From positions 1,116,001 to 1,180,000 of the forward strand of contig NZ_MTQM01000009.1 in the NCBI RefSeq assembly GCF_001984105.1: a DNA stretch of 64,000 nt, read 5' to 3'. Positions 42,542 through 50,100 of the stretch are shown one piece after another; position 1 is the first letter of the stretch, and the number at the start of each line of letters is the position of its first letter. The stretch is from Microbacterium sp. CSI-V (GTDB lineage Bacteria > Actinomycetota > Actinomycetes > Actinomycetales > Microbacteriaceae). Below the pieces are notes generated by a model, which was not told where the DNA came from, ran no database searches, and saw only the letters and a program-made list of their open reading frames with translations. A program made the translations under genes and the position numbers.

Positions 42542-43705
42542 CTAATTCTTCGCGGAGCCGAACCGTTGCCGCAGGGCGGCGCGGTCGGGCTTCCCGGAGG
42601 CCAGGACCGGCAGCGCGTCGACCAGGATCACCCTCGCGGGCCGGGCGACGGGTCCGACCGCTGCGGCGACGGCGGTGCGCACACGTTCGAGCGTCTCCCG
42701 TTCGCCTCCGGGCGCCGCCACCACGACGGCGGACCCCTGCCCCCACTGCGCGTCCTCGACCGGGATCACGACGGCGGACTCCAGACCCGGGATGCCACGA
42801 ACCGCCGCCTCGACCCGGTCGAGCGAGACGTTCACGCCGCCCGAGACGATGACGTTGTCGAGGCGCCCGGTGACCCGCAGCACTCCGTCGGCGAACTCGC
42901 CGCCGTCACCGGTGCGGTACCACCGGGTACCGGCGGCATCCATGGGGAAGACCTCTGCCGTGCGGTCGGGATCGCCGAGGTAGCCGTCGGCGAGGGTCGG
43001 GCCCGAGATGCGCACCTCGTCGTCGACGATCGCGACCTCCACCCCGTCCAGCGGGACCCCGTCGTACACGCACCCGCCGCTGGTCTCGGTCGACCCGTAC
43101 GTCCGCACGATCCGCACGCCGGCCGCGGCCGCCCGCTCGCGCAGGGGGACGGGCAGCGCCTGTCCGCCGATGAGGATGCGCTCGAACGAGCGGAGTGCCC
43201 GGAGAACCTCGGGGTCGTCCTCGGAGGCATCCAGCAGCCGCTGCAGTTGCGCGGGGACGAGAGACGTGTAGGTGGGGACGCGCTCGCCGTTCTCGTGCGA
43301 CGCCATGCCGAGAGCAGCCGCGGCGAAGGGCTCGGGACGGAAGGGCCCGGCCAGGACCGCCGGCTCCCGCCCGTTCACGAGCGCGCGCACGAGGACCTGC
43401 ACGCCCGCGACGTAGGTCGCCGGCACCGCCAGCAGCCACGCGCCCTCGCCGATGCGCGCCGCCGTCGCGAAAGCGCTCGCGATCAGAGCGTTGCGGCCGA
43501 TCGCGACCGACTTCGGCACGCCGGTCGACCCCGACGTCGTGATGACCGCCGCCGTCCCGGCCGCCACCTCCTCCGGCAGCCCGCCGCCACCCAGGGCGAC
43601 CGCGGGCCCCGCCCCCAGGACGGCGTGGCGCAGCGCACGCAGCACGTCACGGGGATCGTCGGATGCCGCCGCCTCCAGCTTCACGACGGCACCGGGCCGC
43701 GGCAT
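42542..43705 (-). CDS. menE: o-Succinylbenzoate--CoA ligase (MenE), short form
   Basis: The 387-residue ANL-family ligase activates o-succinylbenzoate. The P-loop ITTSGSTGVPKSVA is unusually near the N-terminus (about residue 55), so the usual first 100 residues are reduced. Further motifs are RTYGSTETSGG, RWYRTGDGGEF, GRLDNVIVSGGVNVSLDRVE and the catalytic lysine in LPVLASGKPDRAAL. Short MenE proteins of this kind occur in actinobacteria. It lies 7 bp after menB. Confidence 0.9.
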   Translation of the reverse strand: MPRPGAVVKLEAAASDDPRDVLRALRHAVLGAGPAVALGGGGLPEEVAAGTAAVITTSGSTGVPKSVAIGRNALIASAFATAARIGEGAWLLAVPATYVAGVQVLVRALVNGREPAVLAGPFRPEPFAAAALGMASHENGERVPTYTSLVPAQLQRLLDASEDDPEVLRALRSFERILIGGQALPVPLRERAAAAGVRIVRTYGSTETSGGCVYDGVPLDGVEVAIVDDEVRISGPTLADGYLGDPDRTAEVFPMDAAGTRWYRTGDGGEFADGVLRVTGRLDNVIVSGGVNVSLDRVEAAVRGIPGLESAVVIPVEDAQWGQGSAVVVAAPGGERETLERVRTAVAAAVGPVARPARVILVDALPVLASGKPDRAALRQRFGSAKN

Positions 43706-43712
43706 CCCGGGT

Positions 43713-44615
43713 TCAGTAGTGCCACGGGACGCCCGACCAGTCGGGGTCGCGCTTCTGAAGGAACGAATCGCGGCCCTCGGCCGCCTCGTCGGTGCCGTAG
43801 GCGAGCCGCGTCGCCTCTCCCGCGAACAGCTGCTGCCCGACCAGCCCGTCGTCGACCGCGTTGAACGCGAACTTCAGCATGCGGATCGCGGTCGGCGACT
43901 TCGTGAGGATCGTCCGGGCCATGGCCAGCGCCTCGCGCTCGAGGTCGGCGTGCGGGACGACGCGGTTGACCGCGCCCATCTCGTACGCCCGCTGCGCCGA
44001 ATACTCCTCGGCGAGGAAGAAGACCTCGCGCGCGAACTTCTGCCCGATCTGACGAGCGAAGTAGGCCGAGCCGTAACCGGCGTCGAACGACCCCACGTCG
44101 GCATCCGTCTGCTTGAAGCGACCGTGTTCCGCGCTCGCGATCGACAGATCGCACACCACGTTGAGCGAGTGACCGCCGCCCGCCGCCCATCCCGGGACCA
44201 CCGCGATGACGACCTTGGGCATGAAGCGGATGAGTCGCTGCACCTCGAGGATGTGCAGACGCCCCGCCCGACCGTGGTCGGCGACCGACGTCTCGTCGTC
44301 GGAGTACTTGTACCCGTCGCGCCCGCGGATCCGCTGGTCGCCGCCCGAGCAGAACGCCCAGCCCCCGTCCTTCGGGCTCGGACCGTTGCCGGTGAGGAGC
44401 ACGACGCCGATGCGGTGGTCCTGCCGGGCGATGTCGAGGGCCCGGTAGAGCTCGTCGACGGTGTGCGGACGGAAGGCGTTGCGCACCTCCGGTCGGTCGA
44501 ACGCGATGCGGGCCACCCGGCCGTCGTGCGTGACGTGGGCGGTGATGTCGGTGTACTCCTCGGCGCCCGGCGCGAGCGTCCACTCGGCCGGGTCGAAGAT
44601 GTCGGAGACCTTCAC
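43713..44615 (-). CDS. menB: 1,4-dihydroxy-2-naphthoyl-CoA synthase (MenB)
   Basis: The 300-residue crotonase-fold enzyme closes the naphthoquinone ring. The oxyanion-hole regions are FCSGGDQRIRGRDGYKY and VPGWAAGGGHSLNVVCDL, and SFDAGYGSAYFARQIGQKFAREVFF and QKRDPDWSGVPWHY at the C-terminus are MenB hallmarks. The GTG at 44615 follows the oxidoreductase stop by 5 bp. The menE gene follows after 7 bp. Confidence 0.95.
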   Translation of the reverse strand: MKVSDIFDPAEWTLAPGAEEYTDITAHVTHDGRVARIAFDRPEVRNAFRPHTVDELYRALDIARQDHRIGVVLLTGNGPSPKDGGWAFCSGGDQRIRGRDGYKYSDDETSVADHGRAGRLHILEVQRLIRFMPKVVIAVVPGWAAGGGHSLNVVCDLSIASAEHGRFKQTDADVGSFDAGYGSAYFARQIGQKFAREVFFLAEEYSAQRAYEMGAVNRVVPHADLEREALAMARTILTKSPTAIRMLKFAFNAVDDGLVGQQLFAGEATRLAYGTDEAAEGRDSFLQKRDPDWSGVPWHY

Positions 44616-44620
44616 GTCAC

Positions 44621-45418
44621 TCAGGCGTTCTTGCTGTCCCGCCAGGCGAGCCACCGCTCGATGATCGAGTAGTCCCAGTCGGGACCGGAAAATCCGAGCG
44701 TGAACAGGCGCGTGCCGGCGTCGTACAGCGCGTCGGCGACGGTCTCGTCGCGGTCCTTGAGCTCGTTCGACACGATGAGACCCGACAGGTCGCGCCCCTC
44801 GGTCTCGGCCCAGCGCTCGATGACCCCGAACTTGTGGGGCAGTTCGTCGGGCGTGACGAAGCTGTGCCAGATGTCGGCGTGGCGGGCGACGATGCGCAGC
44901 GTCTTCTGCTCGCCCTTGCCGCCGATCATGACGGGGATCTTGCGGGTGGGGGCGGGGTTGAGCTTGCCCCAGCGGTCGACGATCCGGTCGAGATCGCTCG
45001 CGAGGGCGTTCAGGCGGGACCCTGCCGTCCCGAACTCGTAGCCGTACTCGTCGTAGTCGCGCTGGAACCAGCCCGATCCGGTGCCGAAGATGAAGCGACC
45101 GGTGTCGCCGCCCTTCTTGCTGATGTGGTCGACCGTGCGGGCCATGTCGGCCTGCAGGTCGGCTCCCCGGTAGCTGTTGCAGTTGACCAGCGCGCCGAAC
45201 TCCACGCGCTCGGTCTGCTCGGCCCAGGCCGCGAGCATCGTCCACGACTCGAAGTGCTCGCCGTCGGGGTCGCCGTAGAGAGGGAAGAAGTGGTCCCAGT
45301 TGAAGAGGATGTCGACCCCCATCTCCTCCAGACGGAAGACGGCGTCGCGGATGTCGGAGTACTGCACGTGCTGCGGCTGGATCTGGACGCCGAGCCGGAC
45401 CGGGGTGTCGAAGAGCAT
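44621..45418 (-). CDS. LLM-class F420-dependent oxidoreductase
   Basis: The 265-residue luciferase-like protein has VRLGVQIQPQHVQYSDIRDA at the start, the strand-loop DILFNWDHFFPLYG, the F420/FMN-contact FIFGTGSGWFQRDYDEYGYEF and the family TIM-barrel end TLGFSGPDWDYSIIERWL. F420 rather than FMN is inferred from similarity to the actinobacterial clade. It sits between menB and menC, but it is not a known step of menaquinone synthesis. TAGGCT ends 6 nt before its ATG. Confidence 0.87.
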   Translation of the reverse strand: MLFDTPVRLGVQIQPQHVQYSDIRDAVFRLEEMGVDILFNWDHFFPLYGDPDGEHFESWTMLAAWAEQTERVEFGALVNCNSYRGADLQADMARTVDHISKKGGDTGRFIFGTGSGWFQRDYDEYGYEFGTAGSRLNALASDLDRIVDRWGKLNPAPTRKIPVMIGGKGEQKTLRIVARHADIWHSFVTPDELPHKFGVIERWAETEGRDLSGLIVSNELKDRDETVADALYDAGTRLFTLGFSGPDWDYSIIERWLAWRDSKNA

Positions 45419-45424
45419 GCCGCC

Positions 45425-45430
45425 AGCCTA
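45425..45430 (-). promoter_or_regulatory. -10-like hexamer of LLM oxidoreductase - menB - menE - menA operon
   Basis: TAGGCT on the minus strand, 6 nt before the ATG at 45418. Confidence 0.5.
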
Positions 45431-45465
45431 TTCCCGGCGTCCGACACCGAGGCCAGGATGGGGGG

Positions 45466-46467
45466 ATGAGTCCCCTCCCGCCGCTCACCGACGTCCTCGC
45501 CACCGCCCGCGTCGTGGCCCTCCCCCTCGCCACCCGGTTCCGCGGTATCCGGACGCGCGAGGCCGTCGTGTTCGAGGGTCCGGAGGGATGGACGGAGTTC
45601 TCGCCGTTCGTCGAGTACGGCGACGCCGAGGCCGCGACGTGGCTCGCGGCCGCACTCGAGTTCGGCTGGCATCCCACCCCTCCCCCGGTGCGCACCCGCG
45701 TCGTCGTCAACGCGACGGTCCCCGCGGTGCCCGCGTCCGAGGTCGACGGCGTGCTCGCCCGCTACGACGGATGCCGCACGGCCAAGGTGAAGGTCGCCGA
45801 AGCGGGCCAGGTGCTCGCCGACGACGTGGCGAGGGTGCGTGCGGTGCGCGCGGCGATGGGCCCCGAGGGACGCGTCCGCATCGACGCCAACGGCGGATGG
45901 AACGTCGACGAGGCCGAGCGCGCCGTCCACGCCCTCGCCGAGTTCGACCTCGAGTACATCGAGCAGCCGTGCGCCGAGGTCGAGGAGCTCGCCGAGCTCC
46001 GGGAGCGCATCGGCTATCTCGACATCCCCGTCGCCGCGGACGAGAGCGTCCGCAAGGCGAGCGATCCGCTGCGTGTCGCCCGCGCGGGAGCCGCCGACCT
46101 GCTGGTGATCAAGGCGCAGCCGCTCGGCGGCGTGCGCGCCGCTCTGGCGATCGTGGCGGAGGCGGGTCTTCCCGCGGTGGTGTCGAGCGCCCTCGACACG
46201 TCGGTGGGGCTGTCGATGGGACTCGCCCTCGCCTCCGCCCTGCCCGACCTGGAGTTCGACTGCGGCCTCGGTACCGCGGCGCTGTTCACCGAGGACGTCG
46301 TCGCCTCGCCCCTGCGTCCGCACGGCGGCGCACTCCCGGTGACCCGTGCGACCCCGACCACCGCCTCGCTCGACCGGGTCGAGGCATCCGCCGACCGGTG
46401 CGACTGGTGGCTGCAGCGCCTGACGCGCTGCTACCGCCTCCTGGAGGCCGACCTCACTCGAGGATGA
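45466..46467 (+). CDS. menC: o-Succinylbenzoate synthase (MenC)
   Basis: The 333-residue enolase-superfamily enzyme dehydrates SHCHC to o-succinylbenzoate. The catalytic lysine pair is in CRTAKVKVAEAG, metal ligands are D in VRIDANGGW, E in EYIEQPC and D in VAADESV, and the second base lysine is in LLVIKAQPLGG. The ATG has a G-run just upstream; a CAGGAT hexamer at 45454-45459 could be the -10. The 3' end overlaps the convergent TetR gene by 14 bp. Confidence 0.93.
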   Translation: MSPLPPLTDVLATARVVALPLATRFRGIRTREAVVFEGPEGWTEFSPFVEYGDAEAATWLAAALEFGWHPTPPPVRTRVVVNATVPAVPASEVDGVLARYDGCRTAKVKVAEAGQVLADDVARVRAVRAAMGPEGRVRIDANGGWNVDEAERAVHALAEFDLEYIEQPCAEVEELAELRERIGYLDIPVAADESVRKASDPLRVARAGAADLLVIKAQPLGGVRAALAIVAEAGLPAVVSSALDTSVGLSMGLALASALPDLEFDCGLGTAALFTEDVVASPLRPHGGALPVTRATPTTASLDRVEASADRCDWWLQRLTRCYRLLEADLTRG

Positions 46468-47080
46468 GCGTCAGGATGTGCGAGAGCCGAGCGGCGAGCT
46501 CGGGCTGCGCCGCGCGCGGGTCGCGACCGGCGATGAGCGCGTGCTCCGTCGCCGAGACCCACATCGACAGCAGCAGCTCGGTCGCGGCCTCCGGGGGAAC
46601 CCGCAGGCGCAGGCCCCGCGCCTCGGCGATGTCGCGGACGAGGTGCGAGACGTTCTCGGACAGCCCCCGGTCGAGGGCGAGGTACGCCACGGCGAAGTCC
46701 GCGTTGCGCAGCGCCTGCGTGCGGATCTCGGCGTTCAGGAGCACGTCGAGTCGATCCTGGGCGGCGATCTCGAGCACCTGCTGGACGAGATTGCGCAGCT
46801 CCGTGTGCGCGTCGAGGTCGTTCGCCTCGAGCGAGGCGATGCGTTCGCGCAGCGTCGCGAGCGTCGCCTCCGCCGACCTCTCGCACAGCGCGAGGAACAG
46901 CTCCTCCTTCGAGGCGAAGTTCGAGTAGAAGGCGCCCCGGGTGAATCCGGCGCGCTCGCAGACGGCCTCCACCGACGTCGCGTCGATGCCCTCTTCGGCG
47001 AACAGCTGGGCCGCGGCATCCATGAGTCTGGTGCGGGTGTTCTCGCGTCGTCGCGACGGCGCCGGTGCCGTATCGGTCAT
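46454..47080 (-). CDS. TetR-family transcriptional regulator
   Basis: The 208-residue protein has a helix-turn-helix LMDAAAQLFAEEGIDATSVEAVCERAGFTRGAFYSNFASKEELF and an all-helical ligand domain. The ATG at 47080 has GAGGAG 6 nt upstream. It is divergent from the MMPL-YhgE operon, and two tandem palindromes lie between them, so it most likely represses that operon and itself. Its ligand is unknown and is probably a substrate or inhibitor handled by the exporter. Confidence 0.9.
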   Translation of the reverse strand: MTDTAPAPSRRRENTRTRLMDAAAQLFAEEGIDATSVEAVCERAGFTRGAFYSNFASKEELFLALCERSAEATLATLRERIASLEANDLDAHTELRNLVQQVLEIAAQDRLDVLLNAEIRTQALRNADFAVAYLALDRGLSENVSHLVRDIAEARGLRLRVPPEAATELLLSMWVSATEHALIAGRDPRAAQPELAARLSHILTLILE

Positions 47081-47139
47081 GCGGCGCTCCTCTGGCTTCA
47101 CGGGCGAGACTCAGGTTGGCCCCGCATCCCGACGACTAC

Positions 47140-47172
47140 GATACATTGTTGTATCCGATACGGTGCTGTATC
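47140..47172. promoter_or_regulatory. Tandem TetR operators upstream of MMPL gene
   Basis: Two 16-bp palindromes, GATACATTGTTGTATC (47140-47155) and GATACGGTGCTGTATC (47157-47172), share the half-site GATAC. They lie 17 bp centre to centre, the usual side-by-side arrangement of two TetR dimers. They are the only AT-rich stretch in the intergenic region. Confidence 0.85.
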
Positions 47173-47202
47173 GACCCACCGCCGACCTCGGGAGCAGCCA
47201 CC

Positions 47203-50100
47203 GTGTCCACATTCCTGTACACCCTGGGCCGTTGGTCGTTCCGCCACCCGTGGCGGGTCCTCTCGGCCTGGCTGCTCATCCTCGTGCTCGCGGGCGGCGG
47301 GGTCGCGCTCTTCGCCAAGGGCACCGACAACACGTTCGCGATCCCCGGAACCGAGTCGCAGGCCGGTCTCGAGATGCTCTCGCGCACCTTCCCGCAGGTG
47401 AGCGGCGCCAGTGCCGACATCGTGGTCGTCTCCGCCGACGGAGCCGGTGTCCGCGACCAGGGATATCAGGATGCCATCGGCACGACGATCTCCGACATCG
47501 AGAAGCTCGACTTCGTCGAGGCCGTCACCGACCCGTTCGACGAGCGCATCTCCGGCGGGGTGTCCGACGACGACCGTGCCGCCATCATCCGCATCCAGTT
47601 CTCGGGTGAGGCCACCGAGGTGCCCACCGCTACCGAGGACGGCCTGCGCGAGGCCACCACGGCGCTCGGCACCGCCCTCCCCGCGGGGTCGCAGGCGGTG
47701 CTGGGCGGTCAGCTCTTCGCCACCGAGATCCCCGGCGCGAGCATCACCGAAGCCCTCGGCGTGGTGATCGCCGCGATCGTCCTCATGCTGACGTTCCGCT
47801 CGTTCCTCGTGGCCGGGATGCCACTGGCCACGGCGATCCTCGGCGTCGCGCTCTCGGTCGCCCTCATCTTCATCGCGACCGGCTTCGCCACGGTGTCCTC
47901 CACGACGCCCCTGTTGGCGGTGATGCTCGGACTCGCCGTCGGCATCGACTACGCCCTCTTCATCGTGTCGCGACATCAGGATCAAGTGCGCGGCGGCATG
48001 GACCCCGAGGAATCCGCCGCCCGCGCCACGGGCACGGCGGGCTCGGCGGTCGTGTTCGCCGGCATCACGGTGCTTATCGCCCTGATCGGCCTCGGCTTCG
48101 CCGGCATCCCGTTCCTCACCACGATGGGCGTCGCCGCATCCGTCGCCGTCGCCATCGCGGTGTGCATCGGGCTGACGCTGACGCCCGCCTTCCTCGGATT
48201 CGCGAAGGGCCGCGTGGTCGGCTGGGGCTTCGCCCGGAAGCGGACGTCCGGACGCCGCCGCCGCACGATGACGGCGGAGCAGAGCACCGAGGCCGACGCC
48301 GCGGCCGAGGCCGCTCGCGCCGGGAAGGCGGCCGCCCGCAAGGCCCGCACCGAGCGCAACGGCCCGGCCAAGCGCTGGGTCGGCCTGGTGACGCGGCATC
48401 CCGTCGTCACCTCCGTCGCCGTCATCGGTCTGCTCGGCGTCACCGCCATCCCCGCCGGGAGCCTCGCGCTCACGCTCCCCACCGCGGGACAGCTGCCCCC
48501 GGGCAACGAGGCGCGCACCGCCTACGAGCTGACAGACCAGTACTTCGGTCCCGGTGCCAACGGTCCGCTCATCATGACCGGCACGATCGTCACCTCGAAC
48601 GACCCGCTCACCCTCATGACCGACATCGGCGATGAGGTCGCGAAGATCCCCGGCGTCGCGCAGGTCGCCCTGGCGACCCCGAACCAGACGGCCGACACCG
48701 GCATCGTGCAGATCGTGCCGGAGACGGGGCCCGAGGATCCCCGCACGGCCGACCTCGTGCGGGAGCTCCGCGCCGCCGAAGACCGTCTCTACGACCAGTT
48801 CGGCGTCCGGCTGCTCGTCACCGGGTACACCGCCGTCACCATCGACATCTCCGACCAGCTCGGCGCCGCGCTGCTGCCGTTCGGCCTGTTCGTCGTCGGA
48901 CTGTCGCTGATCCTGCTCATGATCGTGTTCCGCTCGATCTGGGTGCCGCTGACCGCCGCGGGCGGGTACCTGCTGTCGGTGGCCGCCTCGTTCGGTGTCG
49001 TCGCGGCCGTGTTCGAGTGGGGCTGGTTCGCCGACGCGCTGCACGTGGCGAAGGTCGGACCGATCATCAGCTTCATGCCGATCGTGCTCATGGGCGTGCT
49101 GTTCGGCCTGGCGATGGATTACCAGGTGTTCCTGGTTTCGCGCATGCGCGAGGACTACGTGCACGCCGACCGCGAGGGCCGCACGCCCCGCGAGGTCGCG
49201 CTGGGGGCGGTCCGCAGCGGCTTCATGGGCTCGGCCCGCGTGGTCGTGGCCGCCGCGGTCATCATGTTCTCGGTGTTCGTCGCGTTCGTGCCGGAAGGCG
49301 ATTCGAGCCTCAAGCCGATCGCGCTGGGCCTCGCCGTCGGCGTCGCCGTCGATGCGTTCCTCGTGCGCATGACCCTGGTCCCCGCGGTGCTCGCGCTCCT
49401 GGGCGCGAAGGCGTGGTGGATGCCGCGCTGGCTCGACCGGCTGCTCCCCAAGCTCGACGTCGAGGGCGAGGCCGTCGAACGCGAGATCGGCCTCCGGGAT
49501 TGGCCGACGGAGCCCGCCATCGCCCTCGCCGCCGACGACCTGCGCGCCGCCACGTCCTCCGACGACGAGGAGCCCGCGTTCGCCGACGTCCACCTGCGCG
49601 TCGGATACGGCGGCACCCTGCTGGTGACCGGCGAGACGCGCGTCACGCGTCCCCTCCTGCTCGCGCTCGCCGGCCGACTCTCCGCGGTCGAGGGTCGCCT
49701 GCGCGTCGACGGCCTCCTGCTCCCCGAGCGAGCCGGCGCCGTCCGCTCCCGCGTCGGGCTGGCACTCCTCGACGATCCCGGATCCGCCGTCGACGAGGTC
49801 GCCCGGGCGCTCGCCGGCCGCACACGCCTCGCGGTGCTGTGCGACGTCGACCGGCTCGACGCCGACACCCGTTCCGACGTCGCCGAGGAACTCCGACGGG
49901 CCGCCGTCGCCGCGCGCGAGCGCGCCGACGATGCCGGGTCAGCGTTCACGCTGGTCGTGTCGGCCCGCGACGAGCGTCGCGCCCTCGCCCTCCTCGCCGA
50001 CGCCCACCGCCCGGACGTGACCTCGCTCGCGCTCCCCGCGCCCCACCGGCACCGCCCGGCCCCCGAGTCCTCCACCGATCTCTCCGAGGTGTTCGCATGA
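47203..50100 (+). CDS. MMPL-family transporter with a C-terminal degenerate ABC-ATPase-like domain
   Basis: The 965-residue membrane protein has the MMPL layout of two repeats, each with one helix, a large extracytoplasmic domain and a five- or six-helix bundle. The signature Asp-Tyr pairs are in VGIDYALFIVSR and LAMDYQVFLVSRMREDY. A cytoplasmic linker (GRRRRTMTAEQSTEADAAAEA...) joins the halves. About 180 residues follow the last helix: LLVTGETRVTRPLLLALAGRL ... RLAVLCDVDRLDADTRSDVA ... TLVVSARD. This aligns by eye with an ABC ATPase whose Walker A and signature are lost. The GTG has GGGAG about 10 nt upstream. It overlaps the YhgE/Pip gene. Confidence 0.87.
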   Translation: MSTFLYTLGRWSFRHPWRVLSAWLLILVLAGGGVALFAKGTDNTFAIPGTESQAGLEMLSRTFPQVSGASADIVVVSADGAGVRDQGYQDAIGTTISDIEKLDFVEAVTDPFDERISGGVSDDDRAAIIRIQFSGEATEVPTATEDGLREATTALGTALPAGSQAVLGGQLFATEIPGASITEALGVVIAAIVLMLTFRSFLVAGMPLATAILGVALSVALIFIATGFATVSSTTPLLAVMLGLAVGIDYALFIVSRHQDQVRGGMDPEESAARATGTAGSAVVFAGITVLIALIGLGFAGIPFLTTMGVAASVAVAIAVCIGLTLTPAFLGFAKGRVVGWGFARKRTSGRRRRTMTAEQSTEADAAAEAARAGKAAARKARTERNGPAKRWVGLVTRHPVVTSVAVIGLLGVTAIPAGSLALTLPTAGQLPPGNEARTAYELTDQYFGPGANGPLIMTGTIVTSNDPLTLMTDIGDEVAKIPGVAQVALATPNQTADTGIVQIVPETGPEDPRTADLVRELRAAEDRLYDQFGVRLLVTGYTAVTIDISDQLGAALLPFGLFVVGLSLILLMIVFRSIWVPLTAAGGYLLSVAASFGVVAAVFEWGWFADALHVAKVGPIISFMPIVLMGVLFGLAMDYQVFLVSRMREDYVHADREGRTPREVALGAVRSGFMGSARVVVAAAVIMFSVFVAFVPEGDSSLKPIALGLAVGVAVDAFLVRMTLVPAVLALLGAKAWWMPRWLDRLLPKLDVEGEAVEREIGLRDWPTEPAIALAADDLRAATSSDDEEPAFADVHLRVGYGGTLLVTGETRVTRPLLLALAGRLSAVEGRLRVDGLLLPERAGAVRSRVGLALLDDPGSAVDEVARALAGRTRLAVLCDVDRLDADTRSDVAEELRRAAVAARERADDAGSAFTLVVSARDERRALALLADAHRPDVTSLALPAPHRHRPAPESSTDLSEVFA

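Noticed and set aside
47098..49593. An 831-codon minus-strand frame opposite the MMPL gene
   Set aside because: Composition is His/Arg/Gly-rich, with no domains, and the plus-strand MMPL gene explains the region.
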